NCBI GenBank assembly: GCA_900468535.1
Contig: UBTY01000021.1
Span: forward strand, 62,001 to 126,000
Direction of reading: 5' to 3'
DNA from: Hyphomicrobiales bacterium
GTDB lineage: Bacteria; Pseudomonadota; Alphaproteobacteria; Rhizobiales; Rhizobiaceae
DNA length: 64,000 nucleotides
Shown here: positions 33,641 to 41,417 of the stretch, one piece after another
Layout: each line of letters opens with the position of its first letter
Numbering within the stretch: the stretch's first letter is position 1
Made by a program: the position numbers and the translations under genes
The notes under the pieces: model-generated
Told to the model about the DNA's origin: nothing
What the model saw: the letters and a program-made list of their open reading frames with translations, nothing else
Database searches by the model: none

Positions 33641-34594
33641 TCAGTCCGACCAGCCCGTCGCAACGAACCGTAGCGCGCGGGTCAGCAAGGTAGTCATGAT
33701 CGTCGCGTGGTCTTCGTCCTCGCCGATCTCAAAACGGACATTTGCGTTCGCGCCGAACGACGCCTCGACCTTACGCGCGAAGTCGCGGGCGTTGTCGACC
33801 ATAAGACGCTGCTTGCGCAGAGCATGATATGAGGTGCTGAGCATTGTCTGGCTTTGCCATGGCGCAAGTTCCTGTTCCCAGCGTCCGGACGCGACATAAA
33901 GCCGAAGATTATTCGTAATCTTGCTGTCGCCGAGGCTAGCAACCAAGCGCTGCTGGTCCCACCAGATGGAGGGGCTGAAGGCGACATAGCCATCGAAGAG
34001 CGACGGCTGTTGTGCCAGAACCTCCAGAACAAAATGGCCGGCGAGCGAGTGCCCAAGCAACGCACGGCGCTTCTGGTGGATCGGGAATCGCGCCGCAATC
34101 ATCGGCATCAACTGCCGACTTATGAACCTGACGTAGGCAGCTTGCCCACCAAACCCGCCTGCCGGAACATCCGTCGAGGCGTTCGCTGCCGGTCCTCGCG
34201 TGAAATCGAAGTAGCGACGGTCGGCGGCATAGCTTGTCGTGTTTGGATAACCGATGCCGACCACGATCGCGGGACAGATTCCTGTCGCGGACGACCGTCG
34301 TGAGACGCGGCGAACAGTTTCGGCGACCGTGGCGAAATCGGCGTTGGCGTCAAGCACGTAGAACACCGGAAAGCCGGCAGGTGGCGCCGGCAGGTCAGGT
34401 ACATAGATGAATATCTCGTACTCAAGACCGGTTTCGTCTGCACGCATGGCAAAGCGGCGACAGTCCGGAAGGAGCAGCGGCATAGTCTCCAGCGACAGCT
34501 CGCCATTGGTATCCGATCGATCACGAGCGCCATCGCTATGCCGCCCCGGCAAGTTCCCGCCTATAGGCATCGCCGCGGATTTATGTTTACCCAT
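33641..34594 (-). CDS. Alpha/beta-hydrolase, esterase-D/IroE-like (siderophore esterase candidate)
   Basis: 317 residues, no obvious signal peptide. The family is the esterase D / IroE-Fes group: LEYEIFIYVPDLPAPPAGFP, FPVFYVLDANADFATVAE, the nucleophile elbow LLGHSLAGHF (about residue 190), FDGYVAFSPSIWWD, and the C-terminal His in GEDEDHATIM. IroE and Fes hydrolyse trilactone or ester siderophores to release iron. The gene lies nine bases after the second binding-protein gene, in the operon TonB receptor - binding protein - esterase. That suggests an ester-containing siderophore as the imported ligand. The first about 35 residues are poorly conserved in appearance and the start could lie later. 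Confidence 0.85.
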   Translation of the reverse strand: MGKHKSAAMPIGGNLPGRHSDGARDRSDTNGELSLETMPLLLPDCRRFAMRADETGLEYEIFIYVPDLPAPPAGFPVFYVLDANADFATVAETVRRVSRRSSATGICPAIVVGIGYPNTTSYAADRRYFDFTRGPAANASTDVPAGGFGGQAAYVRFISRQLMPMIAARFPIHQKRRALLGHSLAGHFVLEVLAQQPSLFDGYVAFSPSIWWDQQRLVASLGDSKITNNLRLYVASGRWEQELAPWQSQTMLSTSYHALRKQRLMVDNARDFARKVEASFGANANVRFEIGEDEDHATIMTTLLTRALRFVATGWSD

Positions 34595-34603
34595 CGTTCG
34601 CCC

Positions 34604-35731
34604 CTATTCCGTCCAATAGAGGCCGTCGAGCGGCACAGCTGACAGAGCATTCAACGATCGCCTAGTCGCCTCGACATCGAGGTCGGCGAAGAGCTTCGGA
34701 TGCGACCATCTGGCAATGAGTTCGAGGGCAAGGATATCGAGCGGCGAATTGAACAGCTGTTGAGAAAAGCCATGAACGGCATGATACTGTGCGGCCGGGA
34801 GAGCGGAGAAACCGGGACGCTCCAACAGTTGCTGCAAGGATAAGCTCGTCGTTTGCGCGTCAAAGCGCGGACCGACCAGAAGCCCACCACGGCTCTTCAT
34901 ATATTCGCCGCCGGTCGCGATGTAGACGTCGGGCTTCGACGCAAGAATGTATTCCGGGCTGAGCTGGCCAGACGGCTTACCCTTCAGGATGTCGCCGATA
35001 TTGCGCGCTCCGGCAAAATCGATGAAGGTTCCGATGCCCGCACCGCCTGGAGAATTACAGCACGCCTCCTGTGTCGACGCGTGTGGTTCCAGGAATACGG
35101 AGGGCTTGTCTGAAACCGCGACATCCTGCACACGTTGCGCGATCAGCGCTCTGTGTTGCTGACGCAGCTCGACGACGCGTTGCGCCTGCTGTTCGCGGCC
35201 GGTAATCGCCCCCAAAATCTGAAGACTGATATCCGTGTTCTTCAGCGGGCTGGTTACGAAATCGACGAAAATAACGGGAATGCCCGCCTTATCGAGCTGC
35301 TTCAGTTGTTCGTCCGCCGGATGCGAGAAGACCGACAGCACCACGGCATCGGGGTGACCGGCCAGAACCTGCTCGACGGCCATATCCTGCGCATTGCTTG
35401 TCGATTTCGGCAAGGTATCGATCTGCGGAAACCGCTTTTGATAGTCGGCGTAAAGCTCGCGCCCGAAGCGATCGACATCGTGAGGCCAGGCAGCAATCAT
35501 CGAAACCGGATCGTCAGTCAGAAACCCCAGTGCGATAATCATCCGACCGTCGTCGATCACAAGGCGTTGAGCCGGCTTTGGCAGGGAAACCTGCCGGCCC
35601 TTCATATCCGTGACGGTGATCGCCGCCGAAGCACCGGAGGCGAAGGTCAACAGAAGCAGCGCAGACGCAACGAGAGCGAAAAGCCTTCCGGACTGATGAT
35701 ACTTGCGGACGAAAATCGCTCTCATGCTCAT
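34604..35731 (-). CDS. Second iron-siderophore periplasmic binding protein
   Basis: 375 residues from the ATG at 35731, whose first base is the last of the TonB receptor stop (TAATG); an ATG at 35725 is equally good for the signal peptide (LFALVASALLLLTFASGASA). The mature part ITVTDMKGRQVSLPKPAQRL and IPVIFVDFVTSPLKN place it in the iron-complex binding family. It is paralogous to the protein at 31574: both have an adjacent cysteine pair at the same place (EACCNSPGG) and a related C-terminus (HPKLFADLDVEAT against HPDLFQDLDPEAT). No permease gene accompanies it; it may deliver to the permease at 30507. Confidence 0.9.
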   Translation of the reverse strand: MSMRAIFVRKYHQSGRLFALVASALLLLTFASGASAAITVTDMKGRQVSLPKPAQRLVIDDGRMIIALGFLTDDPVSMIAAWPHDVDRFGRELYADYQKRFPQIDTLPKSTSNAQDMAVEQVLAGHPDAVVLSVFSHPADEQLKQLDKAGIPVIFVDFVTSPLKNTDISLQILGAITGREQQAQRVVELRQQHRALIAQRVQDVAVSDKPSVFLEPHASTQEACCNSPGGAGIGTFIDFAGARNIGDILKGKPSGQLSPEYILASKPDVYIATGGEYMKSRGGLLVGPRFDAQTTSLSLQQLLERPGFSALPAAQYHAVHGFSQQLFNSPLDILALELIARWSHPKLFADLDVEATRRSLNALSAVPLDGLYWTE

Positions 35732-37962
35732 TACCATTTGTATGTGGCGGTGGCCATGACGACCCGGCCGGTACCATAGAAGCACTGATACATCGATGCG
35801 CAGGATGCGACATACTCTTTGTTGAAGAGGTTGGTCGCGTTGACCGCCAGCTGGAAGCCCTTCATCTTCGGGTCGTAGTTGCCGAAGTCATAGCTGACCG
35901 CCGCATCGAACAGGGTGTAGGCGGGAACCTTCATGGCGGTGGTATTCGCAGCGTCGCCGTTTGTCGACCCCATGTAGCGAACGCCCGCGCCGAAGTTCAG
36001 GCCTTCCAGTGCGCCTTGGCCGACGGTGTAGTCCGCCCAAAGGCTCGCCATATGTGCCGGAGCACCAACCGGAGTCTTGCCCAGCGTCGACGCGACGTTG
36101 CTCTTGGTGACTTCAACATCGGCGTAGGTGTAGGCGGCACTGAGGTTCAGCCCGTCCATGATGGCGAACTTCGCTCCCAGTTCAACCCCGCGCGAGCGCA
36201 CTTCGCCCGTCTGAGTCTGGCAGGTCGTGGAACTGCAGCCGGTAATCGTGGTGTTGGTACTCGTATGCACGGTGTCCGTCGTCAGGACATTCTGTTGCGT
36301 CAGGTCATAAAGTGCGACGGTGAAGAGGCCGTCGAAATTGGTCGGTTGATACTTTACCCCGACTTCATATTGCTGCCCGGTCGTCGGCTTGAAAGGCGTG
36401 CCGCCGTAGCCGGTGCCCATCGTCGGATCAAACGAAGTGGCATAGCTCGCGTAAGGCGCAATTCCATTGTCGAACTCGTATAGGAGGCCAGCTTTCCAGG
36501 TAAACGCGCTGTCGGTCGTATCGACCTCTTTCACCGCACCGCTTGAAAGCGTCGTGGTCGCGCTGTTGATGGAAGACCAGTCGTTACGGCCGGCGAGCAC
36601 GAACGCCCAGTTGTCGACTTTTACCTGATCCTGGATGTAGATGCCGGTCTGGCGACGGGTCTGGTCCTGCTGACCCGTGAAAGCCACGTTCGGCGCGGCC
36701 TCGTAAACAGGATTGAGGTAATTGATGTAAGTCGTGGCGCCGTTTCCATAGGTCGAGCGGGCGTCGACGAGCTGATAATCGAGGCCAAAGAGAACCTTGT
36801 GCTCGAGCGCTCCGGTGTCGAAATCGGCCTCAAGCTGATTGTCGATCGCAAGCGCATTGAACTGTTCGACGTAGTGCGTCGATTGCCGCCCGATGCAAAG
36901 ATAGGCGACGCCGCCGCAACTGGCGGCCGCGGCCCAGGCATTCGCGTTCGGAACGACGGAATAGGCCTTGAACTCGCTTTCGCTGTGCATCAACCGCAGA
37001 TTCTGCCTGGCCGTCCAGACGTCGTTGAAATGATGCTCCAGTTCGTAGCCGATGGTCGCCTGGGTCCGCTCGAACGAATTGTAGTTGGGGTTGCCGCTGA
37101 AGAAGTCGTACGGAATCTGGCCGTTCGGATTGGTCTGCAGGGTTCCGAGAGCGGGCATCCAGTTTGTTAGGGCCGCATTCGGATCGCGGGTATAGCTCGC
37201 CTTGATCGTCAAGGTCGTGTCTTCGTCCGGCGACCATGTCAGCGATGGCGCGATGGCGATCCGCTTGCTGTCGGAATAGTCGAAGCCGAGATCATACAGA
37301 CGTCCGACGCCGGTCAGGCGATAGAGGAGGTCGCCGCTTTCATCGACCGGCCCGGTAAAGTCGAAGCCAGCCTCGGCACGACCATCGTTGCCGAAGCGCG
37401 TGAACACCTCGTTGGCACTTTCCGACTGAGGCTCCTTGCTGACGAGATTGACGATGCCGCCGGGATTTCCCGAGCCGTAGAGCACGGATGCCGGTCCGCG
37501 CGTGATTTCGATGCCATCAAGCAGATAGGGGTCGATCGACGGCACATCGTAATTGATGCCCGTCGGCAGGCGTAGTCCATCCCAATAATGAACGTAGTTG
37601 GCGTTACCGCCGAAGCCACCGAAGCCGCGAATAAAGACGCTGTCGAAGCGATCGCCGGGCCGCGAACCTGTGGTCACGCCGGGTTCATAGCGAAGTGCCG
37701 ACGATACACTGGTCGCGCCCTGCTTCTTGAACTGCTCGCTTGTTACCACCGATACCGACTGGGGAGTCTCGATGATGGCGGTGTCCGTCTTCGTGCCAGC
37801 GCGCGAACGCTTGGCGACAGGGCCGCTGTCCTTACCCTTCTCTCCCGTGATCGTGATCTTCTGCAGGTCCGTTGCAGATTGATCCTCGGCCATGGCGGTC
37901 GTCACCGCAAAGAGGCTCGCCGATCCGGCCAGCAACCCTGCAACGATCTGTCGGTAAGTCAT
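35731..37962 (-). CDS. TonB-dependent siderophore receptor
   Basis: 743 residues. Signal peptide ends at AMA-EDQ (about residue 25). The plug has IIETPQSVSVVTSEQ, ALRYEPGV and LYGSGNPGGIVNLVSKEP near residue 165. The barrel ends in Trp (MATATYKW) as expected. Two cysteine pairs, one in a loop near residue 345 and one near the C-terminus, suggest disulfides in extracellular loops. First gene of the operon with a binding protein and an esterase. Upstream are a RirA-like box and an AraC-type direct repeat, with the PchR-like gene divergent, so regulation by iron and by the incoming siderophore is likely. Confidence 0.93.
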   Translation of the reverse strand: MTYRQIVAGLLAGSASLFAVTTAMAEDQSATDLQKITITGEKGKDSGPVAKRSRAGTKTDTAIIETPQSVSVVTSEQFKKQGATSVSSALRYEPGVTTGSRPGDRFDSVFIRGFGGFGGNANYVHYWDGLRLPTGINYDVPSIDPYLLDGIEITRGPASVLYGSGNPGGIVNLVSKEPQSESANEVFTRFGNDGRAEAGFDFTGPVDESGDLLYRLTGVGRLYDLGFDYSDSKRIAIAPSLTWSPDEDTTLTIKASYTRDPNAALTNWMPALGTLQTNPNGQIPYDFFSGNPNYNSFERTQATIGYELEHHFNDVWTARQNLRLMHSESEFKAYSVVPNANAWAAAASCGGVAYLCIGRQSTHYVEQFNALAIDNQLEADFDTGALEHKVLFGLDYQLVDARSTYGNGATTYINYLNPVYEAAPNVAFTGQQDQTRRQTGIYIQDQVKVDNWAFVLAGRNDWSSINSATTTLSSGAVKEVDTTDSAFTWKAGLLYEFDNGIAPYASYATSFDPTMGTGYGGTPFKPTTGQQYEVGVKYQPTNFDGLFTVALYDLTQQNVLTTDTVHTSTNTTITGCSSTTCQTQTGEVRSRGVELGAKFAIMDGLNLSAAYTYADVEVTKSNVASTLGKTPVGAPAHMASLWADYTVGQGALEGLNFGAGVRYMGSTNGDAANTTAMKVPAYTLFDAAVSYDFGNYDPKMKGFQLAVNATNLFNKEYVASCASMYQCFYGTGRVVMATATYKW

Positions 37963-38016
37963 CTATCCCTCGCGAATACATCTATAGCGGTGCGCATCCA
38001 TCACGATTTAAAAAGA

Positions 38017-38031
38017 TGATGGAAGTTGTCA
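38017..38031. promoter_or_regulatory. Candidate RirA iron-responsive (IRO) box
   Basis: TGATGGAAGTTGTCA matches TGA-N9-TCA and lies 55 bases upstream of the receptor start. It is the second such site in this iron block. Confidence 0.6.
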
Positions 38032-38076
38032 TGTTTTGGCGTTATAGCCATTTGCGACGGCATGGCCATGATGAAG

Positions 38077-38106
38077 TTGTTTGAGAAAACGACAGTTTTG
38101 TTTGAG
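38077..38106. promoter_or_regulatory. Candidate AraC/PchR-type operator: direct repeats two helical turns apart
   Basis: TTGTTTGAG occurs at 38077-38085 and again, identical, at 38098-38106, with starts 21 bases apart. Two direct repeats on one face of the helix are typical for AraC-family dimers. They lie between the TonB receptor and the AraC gene. A small hairpin, GGAACC-GCCC-GGTTCC, follows at 38120-38135 before the AraC start. Confidence 0.6.
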
Positions 38107-38156
38107 TTCGAAAGGGGCGGGAACCGCCCGGTTCCAAAAATGGATAAAGTTGCCCG

Positions 38157-39143
38157 ATGAGCTCTCTTCTAAAAGCGCATGAATTCTTTGGGCAGATGCA
38201 GGCAGGAAACCGTTCCTTCCGGCTGCTGAACTCCAACATCGAGTCCGACAAGGCTCTTTTGAAAGGCAGCTTCAGCAAGACCGCGATCCGGTCGGGCCTC
38301 AGCGTGCATTATTCCGACGTCACGAACCTTTGCGATCTCCACACCGAAACGGAGGCGCCGGCTCACCTCGGGATCAAGCTGTTTTTCCGGGGCGGCGTTT
38401 CTGCGAGTATCGGAGACCAGGACATTCCGATGCCGCGCAGGCACGATCGCGATCGCTGGACGCCCTCGGCCACGCTCTTCCACCAGAAAGGCCCAGAGGT
38501 CTTTCGGCGGCGGGCGGCGATCGGTGACCGGGTGCGCAAACTGACGATCAAGATATTTCCGGAATGGCTGGAGTCGGGAGACATGTTCTCCGATGCAAGC
38601 GCCAACGGGATCAGGCGCTTTACGGCTCAAACGCTGGCAGCGCGCTCGTGGACGCCGAGCGCTGCCCTGCTGGCGCTGGCCGAACAGGTGATCCGCCCTC
38701 CGGCGATCGAACCTTGCCTCAGCCGCCTCTATATCGAGAGCCGGGTGCTCGGCATCATCGGAGAGGCTTTCGGAATGCTCTCCGAGCATCATCAGCCGTC
38801 CGATGGGCGAAGCGACCTCACGGTCGCCGAAAGACGCCGCCTCATTCTGGCTGAAGAGCTGATTGCCGGCACAACCGATCCACTTTCGCTTGAGGAAATC
38901 GCGGCAACCGCTGGGGTCGGCGTCAACACGCTGCAGCGTCTCTTCCATGCCGCCCATGACACAACCGTCTTTCATTACGTCCGCGCCAGAAGACTTGAGC
39001 AGGCTCGGCTCGCGCTCGAGAACGAGGAACTGTCGATCGCACATGCGGCATACATGGCCGGCTATACCAGCGCCGCGAACTTCTCCACGGCCTTCAAACG
39101 GCGCTTTGGCTTTACGCCCAAGGACGCGCGGCGCCCCAAATAG
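38157..39143 (+). CDS. AraC-family regulator, PchR-like
   Basis: 328 residues. The C-terminal 100 residues are the double helix-turn-helix: LSLEEIAATAGVGVNTLQRL, VRARRLEQARLALENEE, and SIAHAAYMAGYTSAANFSTA with FKRRFGFTPKDAR. The N-terminal part (GLSVHYSDVTNLCDLHTETE, GIKLFFRGGVSASIG) resembles the ligand domain of PchR and related siderophore-responsive activators. It is divergent from the TonB receptor operon, with an AraC-type repeat between. It probably activates siderophore uptake when the ferric siderophore is present. Confidence 0.9.
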   Translation: MSSLLKAHEFFGQMQAGNRSFRLLNSNIESDKALLKGSFSKTAIRSGLSVHYSDVTNLCDLHTETEAPAHLGIKLFFRGGVSASIGDQDIPMPRRHDRDRWTPSATLFHQKGPEVFRRRAAIGDRVRKLTIKIFPEWLESGDMFSDASANGIRRFTAQTLAARSWTPSAALLALAEQVIRPPAIEPCLSRLYIESRVLGIIGEAFGMLSEHHQPSDGRSDLTVAERRRLILAEELIAGTTDPLSLEEIAATAGVGVNTLQRLFHAAHDTTVFHYVRARRLEQARLALENEELSIAHAAYMAGYTSAANFSTAFKRRFGFTPKDARRPK

Positions 39144-39267
39144 ACACCCATACACGCTCGGATTCCCATGAAGCACATTGCCGTGTTTCTAAGTTGACAT
39201 ATGCAGTAAGGTTTTGCAGAAGCATTGGCGCATTCAAAGTGCTTTTGCCGAATTCGGAGATGCTCGT

Positions 39268-40047
39268 ATGGCGACCACGTTCCTGTCCATGTCTCAGGTG
39301 CACTACGAAGCCGAGAAGAAACAAATCCTCTCCGGTATCGATCTTTCGCTCGAGAAAGGTCGCGTCTACGGTCTGGTCGGCCAGAATGGCAGCGGCAAGA
39401 GCACCCTTCTAAAAATCATGGCACGGCAGATCTCTCCCACCTCTGGCGATGTCCACCTGCTGGGCGAGACCGCAGCGAGCTGGAAAGCCCGGGCTTTCGC
39501 CCGCGAAGTCGCCTACATGCCGCAATTCACGCCGGCAACAGATGGCATGACGGTGCGCGAACTCGTCGCTCTTGGTCGCTTCCCCTGGCATGGAACGCTT
39601 GGCCGCTTTACGAAGAGCGACCAGCAGCTTGTCGATGATGCCATCGAGAGAACCGATCTCGAGCGTTTTCGGGATAGTCTGGTTGCGAACATGTCGGGCG
39701 GCGAACGCCAACGTGCCTGGATCGCAATGATGCTTGCGCAGAACGCGAGCTGCCTGCTTCTCGACGAACCCACTTCAGCGCTCGACCTGCTGCATCAGGA
39801 TGGCGTCTTGGCCCTTCTGCGCGAACTCAGCCATGAGCGCGGCCTGACCATTGTCGTGGTTCTCCACGACATCAACCTCGCGGCACGCTACTGCGACGAG
39901 ATCGTTGCGCTGAACAACGGCCGGATTTCCGCGCAGGGACGCCCTGGCGAGATCGTTCAGTCCGACGTGCTGAAATCGGTCTTTGGTGTCGAGATGGGCG
40001 TGTTCCCGCACCCCGTCAGCCACGCGCCGATCAGCTATATCCTCTAA
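39268..40047 (+). CDS. Iron-siderophore ABC ATP-binding protein without adjacent permease
   Basis: 259 residues from the ATG at 39268 (GGAG nine to twelve bases upstream); the frame is open 54 bases further upstream with no good site. Walker A GQNGSGKSTL near residue 38, ATPase signature NMSGGERQRAWIAMMLAQ near residue 138, Walker B CLLLDEPTSALDL and H-loop VLHDINLAARYCDE. It follows the AraC gene on the same strand. It has the FecE/FhuC form, but no permease gene is next to it. It may pair with the permease at 30507, or its partner may be elsewhere. A TTGACA at 39194-39199 could be its -35 element. Confidence 0.91.
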   Translation: MATTFLSMSQVHYEAEKKQILSGIDLSLEKGRVYGLVGQNGSGKSTLLKIMARQISPTSGDVHLLGETAASWKARAFAREVAYMPQFTPATDGMTVRELVALGRFPWHGTLGRFTKSDQQLVDDAIERTDLERFRDSLVANMSGGERQRAWIAMMLAQNASCLLLDEPTSALDLLHQDGVLALLRELSHERGLTIVVVLHDINLAARYCDEIVALNNGRISAQGRPGEIVQSDVLKSVFGVEMGVFPHPVSHAPISYIL

Positions 40048-40386
40048 AACACACTAAAACCAAAGTCGGCAGCACGCTCGCATCTGCGATTGCAGGAGTG
40101 TGTCGGCGCAGGCTTGCTCGGTTATCGCGACGTCCGCTGTGTCACGCTGATATACCTCCCAGCCCGATCCATCCCGGCACCTTATTCGCCTTGAAATCGC
40201 TTCTATTCTGCGGGAGCGACGAGCTTCGTCGACCACGCACGGCCTTTGTGTTGATGCGCTGAGTTCTCGATGAATGACCGTTGTCGGAACGTGATCGCGA
40301 GACGCGGTCACTACGGCCTCACTTCGCATTATTGACTTTTGTCAGCATCAGTGAATTATGTCAGAACAGATTCTTGAAGGGCCCCC
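40048..40386. promoter_or_regulatory. 339-bp intergenic region with candidate SorC operator at its 3' end
   Basis: I see no gene in the first 280 bases. At 40333-40345 and 40352-40364 lie TGACTTTTGTCAG and TGAATTATGTCAG, 19 bases apart; the first contains the perfect inverted repeat TGAC-TTTT-GTCA. TTGACT (40332-40337) with ATTATG 17 bases later forms a plausible promoter overlapping these repeats. The motif recurs in the divergent promoter at 47287-47316. Confidence 0.55.
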
Positions 40387-41367
40387 ATGCCGATACGCGC
40401 CACCGACCAGATCATCCACAAGGCCGCCTGGCTCTATTATAATCACGGCCTGCGCCAGGACGAAGTTGCACAGAAACTGGAGATTTCCCGCGCTTCGATC
40501 GCGGCATATCTGCGCCGCGCGCGTGAGATGGGCATCGTCACGATCACCACATCCTCCGAGCTGTTTTCAGACGACGTTCTCGCCCGCGAGCTTGAGGATG
40601 CAACGGGTCTGACGACAGCCTGGATCGTCCCTGAGGACCGGCAGGCTATGGATCCTGCTGCGGAAATGCCAGTCGTGGCAGCCTCTGTTTTCCTCGAACT
40701 GATTGAGAAAGGCGACCGGATCGGCGTGGCGTGGGGCCGTACGGTCTATCATATCGCCGACGTGATGCCGTTCGCGGATCTGCGCGGCGTAACCGTCGTG
40801 CAGCTTTGCGGAAACCTCGGCGCGCCCTATTCCTACCGTCCGGATCAGTGCACGACAGAAATTGCCCGCCGTCTAAATGCCGAAGGCATCAACTTCTACG
40901 CACCACTCGTACTTTCAACCGAACGTCTGGCCGAGGAATTGCGCGGCGAGCCTGTCATCAAGGAGCAGCTTGCGACGATCTCCGATTGCCAGCTGGCTCT
41001 CTATTCGGTCGGCGGCATCGAGGATGACAGTCACCTCGTCAAATGTGGCGCGCTATCCGCTGAAGATATGCATGCTCTTGGAAAGAACGGGGCCGCCGGC
41101 GTCATCGCCGGACAGCTGATCGACCGCGATGGCCAATGGGTGGATTGCGCCCATAACCGGCGCTGCATATCCGCCGATCTGGATTCGATACGCGCCATCA
41201 AGAAACGCATGCTTGTCGTGCAGGAAGACAACAAGTTCGAGCCTCTGATGGCTGCCCTCAGGGGCGGCTTCGCATCGCATCTCATCGTCACCACCTCGAT
41301 GGCGCGCAGGGTCATGGAGCGCTGGAACCGGGAAGGGCTTGGCAAAGGCGCTCCAGGCGCCGCCTAG
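40387..41367 (+). CDS. SorC/DeoR-type sugar-binding transcriptional regulator
   Basis: 326 residues, ATG with AAGGG six bases upstream. The N-terminal helix-turn-helix reads AAWLYYNHGLRQDEVAQKLE and ISRASIAAYLRRAREMGIV, the SorC signature. The effector domain is the phosphosugar-isomerase-like fold of SorC proteins: GDRIGVAWGRTVYHI, VQLCGNLGAPYS, ISDCQLALYSVGGIED and GAAGVIAGQLIDRDG. Family members bind phosphorylated sugars. It precedes the aldolase/dehydrogenase gene by 50 bases and probably forms an operon with it. The shared promoter motif suggests that it also controls the transporter and mtnK operons. Confidence 0.9.
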   Translation: MPIRATDQIIHKAAWLYYNHGLRQDEVAQKLEISRASIAAYLRRAREMGIVTITTSSELFSDDVLARELEDATGLTTAWIVPEDRQAMDPAAEMPVVAASVFLELIEKGDRIGVAWGRTVYHIADVMPFADLRGVTVVQLCGNLGAPYSYRPDQCTTEIARRLNAEGINFYAPLVLSTERLAEELRGEPVIKEQLATISDCQLALYSVGGIEDDSHLVKCGALSAEDMHALGKNGAAGVIAGQLIDRDGQWVDCAHNRRCISADLDSIRAIKKRMLVVQEDNKFEPLMAALRGGFASHLIVTTSMARRVMERWNREGLGKGAPGAA

Positions 41368-41417
41368 GTTTCATCAGGCAGCCCTTAGTGCAGCCGACTT
41401 ATCGGGAGGAACATACA

